Positions 40,037 through 49,619 of a DNA stretch of 64,000 nt are shown here, in pieces. Position 1 is the stretch's first letter, and the number at the start of each line of letters is the position of its first letter. The notes under the pieces were generated by a model that did not search any database, had not been told where the DNA came from, and saw only the letters and a list, made by a program, of their open reading frames with translations. A program made the translations under genes and the position numbers. Origin of the DNA: Novosphingobium sp. Fuku2-ISO-50. GTDB taxonomy: Bacteria; Pseudomonadota; Alphaproteobacteria; Sphingomonadales; Sphingomonadaceae. Location of the stretch: NCBI RefSeq assembly GCF_001519055.1, contig NZ_KQ954304.1, positions 1-64,000 on the forward strand. Reading direction: 5' to 3'.

Positions 40037-42817
40037 TTAGGGTTTGAGGTCATCACGAATTTTAGTTCCATCGGCGTTTGCAGACGTCGCTCTCGCTCCA
40101 AACTCCCGTCTGGCCGCCGCATCATCTCCAGCCACTTGTGCCGTCCCCCTCTGAATTGCTGCCCTAGCCGCATTATCGCCCGGCGCATGATGGGCCGTTA
40201 CCGAGCCACCCATGGGACTCTGAGGTGCGTGGCGAGGTGCTGATCCGGCGCGGCGGTTACTATGTGGCAGAGGGGCGGTCTGCGGCATGGAAAAATCAGC
40301 GGGCGCTGGCACGCCCCCCATCGTTGCAGCCGGATCCAACAGCCCCGCCCGAACCGGCGCCAAACCCTCGGCCGCATATTGCTCCAGAATGCGCCCGACG
40401 ATCATGTTTCGGACTTCGCGCTGATGGGGGGATGGTGTGGTGTTGGTGAGTGAGGGCGCGCCCAGATCGCGGAATTCGGGGCTCGCGGCCATTTCGGCAT
40501 AGCGCGAGGCAATGACCTGGCTCATGTCGTCGGAGATCTGGTAGCCGTTGCTGCGCGAAAGCGAGGCCATGCGTTCGAGGCGTGCGCCGACTTCATCGGA
40601 GCGGGTTGCCTGCCGCTCCAACGATTGGGCTTCAGAAAAATCGCGCTCGATAGCGTGCCGCTTTTCGGCGAAGTTCTCGACGCGGCGGAAGGTGCCATCA
40701 CGCCAGTAGCCGCCATCCGTGAGCGTGATGTCCTTGCCGTTGGCGTGGTAACGCGCGACATTGCTGCCCTGGCTTTGGCTGAGGTTGTCGCTGGTGCCAT
40801 GGGCTTCCTGATCGCCGGTGGTCTTGGTCCATTTGTGGTCCCACGAACCGCCTGCCGAACCGCCCACGTCGGCGCCGAGCACTTTGCCGCCGACCCCGGC
40901 CTTGATGCCGGCATTGACGCCAAAGGCGTTGGTCTCGGCGTGGCCCAAGGAGCGGCCAGAAGTCAGGCTCTCGCCAATCGTGCGGTTGGTGCCGGTCTGT
41001 TGCTTGGAATCAGCCCCCTGCCGGTCGGACAGGGTGGTGGTGTTCCCGCCCTGTCCGCCTGTCGCCCCTTCGCTACCGCTCGCGCGGCGCGAACCGGACG
41101 AGAGACTGTCGAGGGTGCGCATCCCATGGCTCCAGCGCTCGGCTGAGGTTTCCCGCATGGCATTGGCGCGTGTGTGATACTGCGCGCCGGTTTGCTGAAG
41201 GTTGCCCGTGACGCTCTGCATCTCGCTGGCCGAGAAACCGAAACGACTGATCGCGCCGCTTGTGTTGTAGACCGTGGAGCCATCGGCCATCGTCGAGGTG
41301 ATCGTGCCATTGTCCCCGCGCATGTTGACCTGCGGGATAGAGCTGGCCGCCACATTCCAGGTCGGTGCGGTGTTGACCTGATGCCCGGTGACATTCTGGA
41401 ATTGGCTGTTGCCATAGGCATAGTTGCCGGTGGTCCGCTCGACGGCCGCAGCCTCGGCCGCGTGCATCGCGGGCGCCAACATGGCGGTGGTGTTGGACGC
41501 GATGGACATGGCGCCCTTGGCCATGCCGGCGGCCATCACCGGCACGAACATCAACAGGTAGCCTGCCAGCGTTTCCATGTTCTGGTTGACGGAATCGATG
41601 CCTGCCATTGTCGCCATGGTCATGCCACTCGGAGCGAGTGCGGAAAGCTGGGCCGCCGAATATTGCGTGATGAACATATGGAGCACCGCATAAATCGGCC
41701 CCCAAGAGGCGAGGTAGAAGAAGCCCGTGAAATAGCCCTTGAGCAGTGCTGGGCCGGTCTGCGGGAACAGGAAGAGCGGGAAGACCACCGGAAACATCGC
41801 ATAGAAGACGATGGTGAGGACAAGGTTCAGCACCGGCACCCAGGTCATGGCCTGCCGCGCCGCCGAGATATAGCTGTTCTGCGCCTGCACATCGGCGTGA
41901 AGCGCGGCGAAGGTATCGCCGCCGCCCGATCCGAAGTTGGCCCGCGCCTCCATGAAGGCGTTCACCAGAGAGCGCTGCTGGAAAATTGTCTGGGCGTTCA
42001 TCGAAGTGCCGCCGTAATATGTCTGCACCATCGTCGGCAGGTCATTCTTGAGCTTGGTCACTGCGCTGGCGGCAGGCAGGTTGGGATAGAAGGCGGGCGC
42101 CGCTGAGTTGATCGCAGCGGTGGTCAGGGCTGGAAAGGCCTGCACGATAGCCTGATAGGCGCTCTGACAACCGATGATCGAGGCGGTGCCGCCGCCAGCA
42201 GGGATCCATGTGGTCGAGCGCGCCGGCGAGCCCGGCCCGATGGCGTAGAGCAGGTCGGGCGAACTGGCCAGCGTCGACCAGCCATTCCCTTGGCCGAGCA
42301 GGATGTCATAGAAAGTGCATTGCGCGAGATAGCCCTCGATATTGGCCTTCATGATCGGGTCGGCAATCGTGAACTGGCTGGTGAGATCGTTGAGCTGCGT
42401 CGGATAGATCATCCCGCCCGCGCTGTAGGTCAGCGCCGATGGCATGGTGAAAACGCTCTCGGCCGTCTTGGTCAGCCAATTGTTCACCTGGCTGGAAAAG
42501 CTGGCGACCATGGCAAGGCCGATCGGTACATTGGCGACCGCGCCATTGCCGACCGTCGGGTTGATCGTGTCGGAGACAACCACCGTGGTCGTGGGCACGA
42601 TCATGCACATGTACATGGCCGTGGCCGAGAGGAACCAGTGGAACAGCACCCGCCAGTTCAGCGAAAAGGCCATGACCAGCAGGCTGTAGCCCAAGCCCAT
42701 CACCATCACGACTTGCAGCATCGAACGGAAACCGCCGCCGCCAGTCCAGGCGGCGACGGCGTTGAGCACGTTGACGATATACTGACCGCCCCCGCTGGTG
42801 ATGACATTGACGGTCAT
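40037..42817 (-). CDS. traG: F-type conjugal transfer protein TraG
   Basis: 926-aa inner-membrane protein needed for pilus assembly and mating-pair stabilisation; in F it also takes part in entry exclusion. The N-terminal about 450 residues hold several membrane spans (VMVMGLGYSLLVMAFSLNW; ATAMYMCMIVPTTTVVV; LNLVLTIVFYAMFPVVFPLFLFP) typical of TraG_N. The remaining half is a periplasmic, glycine/serine/threonine-rich repeat-like region (SGSRRASGSEGATGGQGG). Last gene of the tra operon, 10 bp after traH. The stop faces the small membrane gene. Length is close to F TraG (938 aa). Confidence 0.93.
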   Translation of the reverse strand: MTVNVITSGGGQYIVNVLNAVAAWTGGGGFRSMLQVVMVMGLGYSLLVMAFSLNWRVLFHWFLSATAMYMCMIVPTTTVVVSDTINPTVGNGAVANVPIGLAMVASFSSQVNNWLTKTAESVFTMPSALTYSAGGMIYPTQLNDLTSQFTIADPIMKANIEGYLAQCTFYDILLGQGNGWSTLASSPDLLYAIGPGSPARSTTWIPAGGGTASIIGCQSAYQAIVQAFPALTTAAINSAAPAFYPNLPAASAVTKLKNDLPTMVQTYYGGTSMNAQTIFQQRSLVNAFMEARANFGSGGGDTFAALHADVQAQNSYISAARQAMTWVPVLNLVLTIVFYAMFPVVFPLFLFPQTGPALLKGYFTGFFYLASWGPIYAVLHMFITQYSAAQLSALAPSGMTMATMAGIDSVNQNMETLAGYLLMFVPVMAAGMAKGAMSIASNTTAMLAPAMHAAEAAAVERTTGNYAYGNSQFQNVTGHQVNTAPTWNVAASSIPQVNMRGDNGTITSTMADGSTVYNTSGAISRFGFSASEMQSVTGNLQQTGAQYHTRANAMRETSAERWSHGMRTLDSLSSGSRRASGSEGATGGQGGNTTTLSDRQGADSKQQTGTNRTIGESLTSGRSLGHAETNAFGVNAGIKAGVGGKVLGADVGGSAGGSWDHKWTKTTGDQEAHGTSDNLSQSQGSNVARYHANGKDITLTDGGYWRDGTFRRVENFAEKRHAIERDFSEAQSLERQATRSDEVGARLERMASLSRSNGYQISDDMSQVIASRYAEMAASPEFRDLGAPSLTNTTPSPHQREVRNMIVGRILEQYAAEGLAPVRAGLLDPAATMGGVPAPADFSMPQTAPLPHSNRRAGSAPRHAPQSPMGGSVTAHHAPGDNAARAAIQRGTAQVAGDDAAARREFGARATSANADGTKIRDDLKP

Positions 42818-42827
42818 TGGGCTGATC

Positions 42828-44258
42828 TCACTGAAGGGGGTGCTGGCCGAGCGACCTCTCGAACTGGAGCGCGGCGGTCATCTGGGGGGACATGGTGTTG
42901 CGCAAAGTGGCCTCGATGCGGATCGTGCGTTCGAGGATCTGCTCGGTGCGGGTCAGGCGCTCGGAATTATGGATCACCTGCGCATCCAGCGTCTTGGTCA
43001 CGTCGCGCAGCTGGTCCTGCCATTGCTTGAGGGTCAGCGGATCGGCGTTCTGGAAGGAGGACTGGCCGTCGGTGACCATCTTGTAGAACTGACCGACGAT
43101 GGTCTCTAGCAGGTCGACCGATGTGATTTCGGCAAGGCTCGAGATGTCGGCCGAATTCATGCCGCCAAAGCTCGCGGCGGCATTCACCACCATAATCTTG
43201 TAGAGCGGGATCGTGGTGGCACCGAGCAGGCCGATCTCCTCCGAGGTCAGTTGCTGGTTGCCCTGGATGCGCCCGGCTATGTCGATCAGCAGATTATAGA
43301 CGCGGGTCTTGAGCGCATTGGCGGTGCTGACCGACAAGCTAGTCTGCGAGGGGTTGAGGCACTTGTCGGTGGTGTCGCAGGCATAGACGGTGGCGCTGTT
43401 GCCGCCATCGAGCAGCGCGGTGATGAGCGCGGGATCGCCTTGGCCGAGAAACTTGAAGGTGGGGCCTTGGGTGTCGCTGGTGCCGGGCTGGTAGATAACC
43501 GTGCCGACCAGGCTCATCAGGTATTGTTTGAAGGCCGTGTCGAAGCTCGGGTACTTCTGGCTCAGCATCGACCAGGTGTAATTGTAGGGCCCGGCCGGAA
43601 TCGTGCTGTCGGAATTGCCCTTGATCGTCGAGCTTTGGCTGCCGCCGGTGCCGCAGCCCTGCTCGGAGGAGGCCCAGTCAGAGAAGACGCCCTGGCTGTT
43701 CCCGATGATTTTGCAGAACTGGCTGTCGCGCGCGCCGACCATACCGGCAAGGCCTGCCGCCACCTGTTGCCCCGCCTGACAGGCATCGAGGCTGTGCTGG
43801 GTAAATTGCTGGACCTTCTGCATCATCTTCTCGATCGACGTGCCGATCTGCGAGGAGATGGCGTTGATCGCGAGATCAAAGACGAAGGCCAGCGCGCCAT
43901 TGGCCGCGGCCTTCATGGCCGCCACAATCTGATCGGTGTTGATGAAGGAAAAACCGCCCGTGAAAATGTCGATGCCGCCGCAGCCCGCCTTGACGCTGGG
44001 CATTTGCAGCGAGCCCAACTGGTACGTCGTTTGCGCGGGGAAACGAACCCAGAGGTTTCCGCCAGAGTAATAGCCGCCCTGCTGGCCGTTATAGGCAACC
44101 GGGCCGGTGGCATTAGCCGCCCCGCCGAGGTTCGAGAAAAACGAATTGAGCTGGCCGTTCACATCAGCCTGCGCAGTCTGGACGCAGAGCAGATTGCTGA
44201 GCGCCAGCACGGCGAGGAAGCGGGCCAGCCATTGGCGGATCGCATGGGGCCAGCGCAT
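42828..44258 (-). CDS. traH: F-type conjugal transfer protein TraH
   Basis: 476-aa exported protein of the outer pilus-assembly complex. A signal peptide is clear (LARFLAVLALSNLLCVQTAQA), followed by the TraH pattern DVNGQLNSFFSNLGG, YSGGNLWVRFPAQ and KAGCGGIDIFTGGFSFINTDQIV. A C-terminal helical region follows. Start overlaps the traF stop (TGATG). Together with TraF and TraN it belongs to the F-specific set that separates F-type from other type IV systems. Confidence 0.94.
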   Translation of the reverse strand: MRWPHAIRQWLARFLAVLALSNLLCVQTAQADVNGQLNSFFSNLGGAANATGPVAYNGQQGGYYSGGNLWVRFPAQTTYQLGSLQMPSVKAGCGGIDIFTGGFSFINTDQIVAAMKAAANGALAFVFDLAINAISSQIGTSIEKMMQKVQQFTQHSLDACQAGQQVAAGLAGMVGARDSQFCKIIGNSQGVFSDWASSEQGCGTGGSQSSTIKGNSDSTIPAGPYNYTWSMLSQKYPSFDTAFKQYLMSLVGTVIYQPGTSDTQGPTFKFLGQGDPALITALLDGGNSATVYACDTTDKCLNPSQTSLSVSTANALKTRVYNLLIDIAGRIQGNQQLTSEEIGLLGATTIPLYKIMVVNAAASFGGMNSADISSLAEITSVDLLETIVGQFYKMVTDGQSSFQNADPLTLKQWQDQLRDVTKTLDAQVIHNSERLTRTEQILERTIRIEATLRNTMSPQMTAALQFERSLGQHPLQ

Positions 44259-45187
44259 CAGAAGTCGCTCCCCGGCTTGACGCTGGTCAGATAGAAAATG
44301 CGTTGCAGCACCTCGTCCTCGGCCATGATGCCGTAACCGATCGGGATCGGCTTCTTGAGGTAGGTGTCGAAGAGCACGAGCGCCGGTACCTGACCGCCTT
44401 CAAGGCCCATCTTCTCATATTGCCCCTGGTTTACGACAAAGCGCGGAAAGGCGGGGGTCGGGCCGCCATCCATCGAGACCGGCAGGACCGAGAGGTGGTA
44501 TTTGTCCGAGAGCGTACGGACGATGGGCGAGAAGACCTCACAGGCTGCGCAACTCGTGGAGTAGAAGAAGAACAATCCATAGCGTTCCGACAGCGAGGCG
44601 ATCACGGCCTCGCGGTCAGTCTTGCGTTGGGCGAGCCATGCGGTTTTGCCCAAAGTGCTGACGGGGCGCTGGAGCGTGTAATCGAGATCGGGATGCTGCC
44701 AGATTGCGCGTTCCCAAACATCGGCAAAGGTCGAGGCGCGGTCGAGTTGCTCGCGCTGGTAGCGGACATAGGCGATAATGTTGTCAGAGCTTGGCTCAAG
44801 GATAGCTTTGGCCTTCAGTTCCTCAAGCCGCGCGCCGATCTTGTCGAGTTGCTGGCGGTAGCTGGGCGATGTGGTGCTGGCCGAGGCGCTGGGATCGGAC
44901 GGCTTGGGCTTGGGGTGTTCGCAATAGAACCAGGTGCCGAGTTTGCGCTCGCCGCAATAGAAGGGGTCGCCTCCACCTGTGGACGTGTCCACATGTTCAC
45001 CTGTGGTGCTGTCCACCTGTCCACTCGTGGACGGGTCCACGTTCTCACGATTGGACATGTCCTCTTGTCCCAGCGTGCTGCTGGCCGGAGGGGTTCCCAA
45101 GACCATCAGCGGGGTGGCGGTGGCGAGGCTTGCGCTGGTCAGCAAGGTGAGTATCGTGGCGGTGATAAGGCGTGAGGCTTGGCGCAT
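44258..45187 (-). CDS. traF: Conjugal pilus assembly protein TraF (thioredoxin-like)
   Basis: 309-aa periplasmic protein with a signal peptide (LITATILTLLTSASLATA) and a C-terminal thioredoxin fold. It has a CAAC pair (YSTSCAACEVFSPIV), unlike F TraF which lacks the cysteines, so it may be redox-active towards the cysteine-rich TraN and TraU. The N-terminal part after the signal contains a threonine/serine/valine-rich repeat (about residues 30-65, several STGE/DVST-like units). Start ATG 45187 gives a proper signal peptide and lies 4 bp from the traN stop; longer in-frame extensions overlap traN and are rejected. Confidence 0.92.
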   Translation of the reverse strand: MRQASRLITATILTLLTSASLATATPLMVLGTPPASSTLGQEDMSNRENVDPSTSGQVDSTTGEHVDTSTGGGDPFYCGERKLGTWFYCEHPKPKPSDPSASASTTSPSYRQQLDKIGARLEELKAKAILEPSSDNIIAYVRYQREQLDRASTFADVWERAIWQHPDLDYTLQRPVSTLGKTAWLAQRKTDREAVIASLSERYGLFFFYSTSCAACEVFSPIVRTLSDKYHLSVLPVSMDGGPTPAFPRFVVNQGQYEKMGLEGGQVPALVLFDTYLKKPIPIGYGIMAEDEVLQRIFYLTSVKPGSDF

Positions 45188-45191
45188 GGCG

Positions 45192-47120
45192 TCAGGATCC
45201 TTGACCATGGGTTTGGTAGTAGGCTTGGACCTTTTGCTGGATCTGGGCCGAGGTCTGGAGCGAGGCGGGCAGCGACACGGCACTGGTGAAGTCTGCGAAG
45301 ACCTCGGCAAAATCCATCTTGGACAGGTCGAGCTTGGAAAACTGGTCGACGGTGAAGCCGGTGCAGGTCGGCGATTGCGGGCTGCCAAAATCGAGGCCCA
45401 ATTGCGCGCGGCCCTGTTCCTGGATCACGCGGGCAAGCTTGGACTGGTAGCAGCAGTAGCTTTTGCGCATCGTGGTGCAGACGAAGAGCGCCTTCTCAGA
45501 GCAGTATTCTCCGACATAGTGGCACAGGCCCATGCGGTCCTTCACGTCGAGCTGCATCTCCTCGCCCGAGCACATGAAGAGCGGCAGGAACTGGGTCACA
45601 AGGCCAAGCAGCATCGCCGGATTGCCCGAGGCGAGCCCGATCGCGGCCGTGGCGGCTGCCGCGCCCGTCAGCAGGCCGGAAACCTTGCCCGCGCAGCAAT
45701 TGACCAGACCGAAGAGCGGTTTGTGGCAGCCGGTGGCATCGCCATCGAAAATCGTCAGATTGTTGGCGTCGAATTGCTGCTTGGCATCCTTCATCGCGTT
45801 CATCGCGACCAAGGTCTTGGCCAGATCAGGCGCCGGCGAGGTCGGAAGCTGGGTGCAGCTTCCATCGATGCAATAGACGTCCCCGCTGCAGGAATAGGCC
45901 TGTGATGTCTGGGTCGAGGCCGGGGTCGTGCATTTATAGACCTCGCTCTTGACCTGACACGCGCCCATCTGCGGGCTGTCGAGGCATACCTCGTGGTCGA
46001 AGCTGCAATTGCTCTTGGCCGACAGCGTCGCGCAGTCATTGGCGTTTGAGAGCGTGCTGCACTGGTAGCTGGCCTGCCACTGCCAACAATCATGGGTGAC
46101 CGCGACGCCGTTGATGGTGCGGGTGGCGGGCGAGGCATCGACGCAAACTTGGCTGGGTTGCAGGCAGGTCTCGCCGGTCGGCAGAGCTTTCAGCTTGGCC
46201 TGGCAATCAGCGTTGTCGACCGTGGAGCCCTGATAGATCTGGATCGGCCCGACATAGGCGGCCCCCGGCACGCCCGGCGCCTGATCCTGAGGTGGCGGCT
46301 CGAAACACAGGGTCGTGTGGTTGATGCAATAGTTCTTGGAGGCACTGGCCCCATAGTTGGTCTGCGTGCCGCAATTGTAGGTGGTGTCGGTCTCGGTAAA
46401 GACCATGCCAAGCCCGGCTCCGGGCGGCCAGTTTGTGACCGAGGGTTTCTTGGTCTGGTCGACCTTGGTGCAGGAGGACTGGCTGGCGAAGCTGCCACAG
46501 TCGGAGACCTCGCCCCAATAGAACGTGCCGCCGGTGTTTGGGTTGTAGATGTCCCATTCCGAGGTGTGGCAGGTGTATTGGTGTGCGTTGGTGAACTGGT
46601 TGGCCCAGCCGATGGTGCAGGTGAAGCTGCTGTCGGTTTCGGCGGTGCCGATCTGGCAGGAATCGTAATAGGTGCTGGTCGTCCCGCTGTTGGCCGGGAT
46701 AGGCTGGCAATTGCCCTGTGAACTCCCCGCGATCCCGGTGTAGCTCGTCGGACTGCTTTCCACTTGCTTGGCGCTCGACAGGCCAAGGCTTGTGGCATCG
46801 ACCGTTGGCCGGTTCGGGTTGGTGACAATGGCATAGGGCTGCGAGGTGACGGCCGCGACGGCACCGTCCCCTGCAAGGCTGTTGGGATTCGAGAGATATT
46901 GCCCCTGTGGCAGATCGGCCCCGCCATAGCCGGGCACGGCATTGGGCGCGGATTGGTTGGTGACATTGCCGGTGACCTGGCCCTGCAACTGGCCGGCGAT
47001 CGCGCTGGCTGCGGCCTTGGGATCGACGGTCTGGGCGGCAAGTGGCGTGGCGGCGAGCAGCACTGCGGCCGCCAATACGCTTGGCGCCAATCCGCAGAGC
47101 AGGATCGAGCGCGCCCTCAT
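45192..47120 (-). CDS. traN: Mating-pair stabilisation protein TraN
   Basis: 642-aa outer-membrane adhesin-like protein that contacts the recipient. A signal peptide is present (SVLAAAVLLAATPLAAQ). It is very cysteine rich (over 30 cysteines), for example in SCQIGTAETDSSFTCTIGWANQF and VCVDASPATRTINGVAVTHDCWQW, which suits a disulphide-bonded surface protein and explains the DsbC and TraF genes in the operon. Recipient range of TraN depends on its variable tip, so sequence variation in the middle is expected. It overlaps trbC by 4 bp. Confidence 0.93.
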   Translation of the reverse strand: MRARSILLCGLAPSVLAAAVLLAATPLAAQTVDPKAAASAIAGQLQGQVTGNVTNQSAPNAVPGYGGADLPQGQYLSNPNSLAGDGAVAAVTSQPYAIVTNPNRPTVDATSLGLSSAKQVESSPTSYTGIAGSSQGNCQPIPANSGTTSTYYDSCQIGTAETDSSFTCTIGWANQFTNAHQYTCHTSEWDIYNPNTGGTFYWGEVSDCGSFASQSSCTKVDQTKKPSVTNWPPGAGLGMVFTETDTTYNCGTQTNYGASASKNYCINHTTLCFEPPPQDQAPGVPGAAYVGPIQIYQGSTVDNADCQAKLKALPTGETCLQPSQVCVDASPATRTINGVAVTHDCWQWQASYQCSTLSNANDCATLSAKSNCSFDHEVCLDSPQMGACQVKSEVYKCTTPASTQTSQAYSCSGDVYCIDGSCTQLPTSPAPDLAKTLVAMNAMKDAKQQFDANNLTIFDGDATGCHKPLFGLVNCCAGKVSGLLTGAAAATAAIGLASGNPAMLLGLVTQFLPLFMCSGEEMQLDVKDRMGLCHYVGEYCSEKALFVCTTMRKSYCCYQSKLARVIQEQGRAQLGLDFGSPQSPTCTGFTVDQFSKLDLSKMDFAEVFADFTSAVSLPASLQTSAQIQQKVQAYYQTHGQGS

Positions 47121-47875
47121 GGCGCCCGCTCCAGATTGGCCAGCGCGGTCTTGGCCGCCGGCGCGCCGGGGCCACGGCCTTGTGCGATAGTCTCGAGCGC
47201 GAAATGCGTCGTCACGTTCCCGGCGATGCGATCATAGGGCGTGGGGCTGCTGGCGCAGTCCTCGCCCGAGCAAAGATCAAAGCTCGAGGATGCCACCACA
47301 TAGGTGGGCACGGCAGCGATGCCATAGGCTCGAAATAGCCTTGGATCGATGCTGACATGCGCTGCAGTCGTCTCGCCAACGGCCTCGTGTAACGCCGCCA
47401 TAAAAGGCTTGGGGCCACTAGGTGAGAACCCGCGAAAGACCACCATGCCGCTGGCTTTGGAAACGTCAGCGATCATCCGTTTCAGGGATTCAGGCGGCAT
47501 CGACAGGCTGGCAAAGGCAATAAGCATGGGGGCCGAATGCGGCGATGGCGCCATGCTTTGGCCGGCGTCGGCCACCAGCGCATCGAGGTTGACCGGATCG
47601 CCTCTCGGGGTCGCCTTGGCTCTGGCGGCAGCCTCGGCTTTCACCTTGGCCTGAGATCTTTCGACCAGCGCCTCTAAATCCTCAGCCAGATCAGCACTGG
47701 CCTCGGCCTGATGGCCAAGCACTTGGTCGACGAATTGGCCAAGGTTGCGGGTATGGGCCTGCGCCGCCTTGTTGATCGCCTCGAGATCGAGCCCGTCGAC
47801 AGTGGTCTGGGCCAGCACCGTTCCGACACCGCCGAGGGTAACCAGGGAGCCGAACAACAGGAGAGATTTGCGCAT
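47117..47875 (-). CDS. trbC: F-type pilus assembly protein TrbC
   Basis: 252-aa periplasmic protein with signal peptide (LLLFGSLVTLGGVGTVLAQ) and the TrbC-Ftype domain in the C-terminal half (LIAFASLSMPPESLKRMIAD, MVVFRGFSPSGPKPFM, VSIDPRLFRAYGIAAVPTYVV). The ATG at 47875 is preceded by GGGAGGG. The upstream gap to traU is 14 bp. TrbC is required to assemble the F pilus and works with TraW. Confidence 0.92.
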   Translation of the reverse strand: MRKSLLLFGSLVTLGGVGTVLAQTTVDGLDLEAINKAAQAHTRNLGQFVDQVLGHQAEASADLAEDLEALVERSQAKVKAEAAARAKATPRGDPVNLDALVADAGQSMAPSPHSAPMLIAFASLSMPPESLKRMIADVSKASGMVVFRGFSPSGPKPFMAALHEAVGETTAAHVSIDPRLFRAYGIAAVPTYVVASSSFDLCSGEDCASSPTPYDRIAGNVTTHFALETIAQGRGPGAPAAKTALANLERAP

Positions 47876-47889
47876 CTTTGACCCTCCCA

Positions 47890-48972
47890 TCAGAACGCGC
47901 AGCAATTGCGCTTGCGCCACAGGAGATAGCCCACGTCCTCGCCCACCACCGGATAGGTGTGCGAGGTGAGCTGGACGGCGGTCGATCCTCCGGGAGGCTG
48001 ACAGGCATAGCGGCCACTGGTGGCAGCCACGGGATTGACCATTTGCAGCCGGTATTGCTGCTTCCTCATGATCGGCATGATGTATTTGCCGCAGAGGCCC
48101 TGATCTCCCATTGTGCCCCAGGCGAGCGCGGTGCGGTGCATCTTGAAGACCATCCGCTCGGCCGCGAGACGCATCGACTGGTCCATCGTGGTGTTGTTCC
48201 CGATGTTGCCGGTCATGGGGTACATCGAGCCATTGCAGCCCGCGCACCAGAAGAGCTGATCGAGCGGCAGCGCGGCGGTGGCGGCGACGCAATCGGCAGC
48301 GCAGGCGACTTGTGCCAGCGGGAAGTCGAAGACCACGGTCTCGGGATAGACGAGCGCTGCCAGCGTATCGTCGTTCCAGGTGGGGTCGATCTCGGTCATA
48401 TAGGCCAGATCGAAGGAGGCGGATTCAAAGCAGATAAAATCCCCCAGCAGTTCGAGCAGATAGAACAACGGATAGACGTAATAATGCGCCTGATATTGGG
48501 CGCTCATCTGCGTGTTGCCGCCCTTCTGCGCGGCGGCCGAGACATGGCCATTGCCAACATAAATCCCCGGATTGATCGTCAGCCCGCCCAGGTTGGGGAA
48601 GCAGAAGGGCTTGGTGGTCACATCGATCAGCCGCACCGGCTCCCAAAAGCCGAAGGACAGGCCCGGTCGGATGCCGCAGAGGCAAACCGGCAGGCTGGGG
48701 TTGGAAGGATCCGGCTTGTCGCTTGGCCAGAGGTCGAAACCGCCGATCGACAAGGGGAAGAAGCAATCCCAGCAGATGTCGGTGATGGGATTGGGGAAAT
48801 GGCCGTGGCAGGTGGGCGAACCTTGCGCCTGCGCCACTTGCGCAGATCCCAGCGTCAGACTGGCGGCGATCATGGCCCAGAACCGGTGGGTACGACGAGG
48901 ACGAGGCGCGCCTTTGCCTGAGCTAGCCCCACGCGCAAAGCGTTTCCAAAAGACGGGACGGATGCGCTTCAT
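47890..48972 (-). CDS. traU: F-type conjugal transfer protein TraU
   Basis: 360-aa exported protein required for DNA transfer. The N-terminus has a long signal region (FWAMIAASLTLGSAQVAQAQ). Recognisable family blocks include DICWDCFFPLSIGGFDLW, CGIRPGLSFGFWEPVRLIDVTTKPFCFP, LLELLGDFICFES and the final VVGEDVGYLLWRKRNCCAF. Many cysteines. The start at 48972 has AGGAG upstream and overlaps the traW stop (ATGA). Confidence 0.95.
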   Translation of the reverse strand: MKRIRPVFWKRFARGASSGKGAPRPRRTHRFWAMIAASLTLGSAQVAQAQGSPTCHGHFPNPITDICWDCFFPLSIGGFDLWPSDKPDPSNPSLPVCLCGIRPGLSFGFWEPVRLIDVTTKPFCFPNLGGLTINPGIYVGNGHVSAAAQKGGNTQMSAQYQAHYYVYPLFYLLELLGDFICFESASFDLAYMTEIDPTWNDDTLAALVYPETVVFDFPLAQVACAADCVAATAALPLDQLFWCAGCNGSMYPMTGNIGNNTTMDQSMRLAAERMVFKMHRTALAWGTMGDQGLCGKYIMPIMRKQQYRLQMVNPVAATSGRYACQPPGGSTAVQLTSHTYPVVGEDVGYLLWRKRNCCAF

Positions 48973-49619
48973 CGACGTTCTCCTGGTCGGGCCAGCGCGA
49001 CTTCCCGAATGTCCAGATGGTCGCCCTGCTGGATGAGCAGCGCCGGCGTATGGGCAATCCCGAACTTGCCGGTCAGCGTGCCCATCTGGTCGAAATAGAA
49101 CCGGCGCTGGGTCGCCTTCATGAGGTCTGTGGGCGAGCCTTTGACGAGGACGATCCAAAGCTTGTCAGGTGCTCCTTGCTTCAAAGCCCAATCCCGTTCC
49201 TCGGCGCTATCGCCGTCGATGAAGGCGAAACTGTGCGCGAGGTTGAGGTGGGTCAGTGGATTGAAGCGCTGGCCCTGCGCGGCGATAAGATTGCCGCGCG
49301 CATCGCGAATGTCCTGCGAGAGGGTCACACTGGGATCGAAGCTCCAGCGGCGATCGCTGGTCGCAGGCGTCACGCCGATCACTGCATGGGGACGGCGCAC
49401 ACTGGCTTGCGCCGCCTCGACAAAGCGCCGGTTCATGGCATCGAGCGTGCCGTTCTGGCGCGCCGCCTCTAGTCGGGCCTTTATGACGGCGAGCAGGTCG
49501 GGCTCGGCGATCGCCCAGGTCGGGCCGAAGGTGCCGAAATCGCGGGCGCTCGCCATCATTGGCACGGAGGCAAGCCCGAGCGCGGCAAGCAGGATCGAGG
49601 CGGGACCGGCGCGCATCAC
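48969..49619 (-). CDS. traW: F-type pilus assembly protein TraW
   Basis: 216-aa periplasmic protein with a signal peptide (SILLAALGLASVPMMASA). Core family motifs RDFGTFGPTWAIAEPDLL near the N-terminus and DGDSAEERDWALKQ, KLWIVLVKGSP, RFYFDQMGTLTGKFGIAHTPALL near the end. Works with TrbC in pilus assembly. Overlaps both neighbours by 4 bp (ATGA), showing one compact operon. Two tandem ATG codons at 49619 and 49616 make the exact start uncertain. Confidence 0.92.
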   Translation of the reverse strand: MMRAGPASILLAALGLASVPMMASARDFGTFGPTWAIAEPDLLAVIKARLEAARQNGTLDAMNRRFVEAAQASVRRPHAVIGVTPATSDRRWSFDPSVTLSQDIRDARGNLIAAQGQRFNPLTHLNLAHSFAFIDGDSAEERDWALKQGAPDKLWIVLVKGSPTDLMKATQRRFYFDQMGTLTGKFGIAHTPALLIQQGDHLDIREVALARPGERR

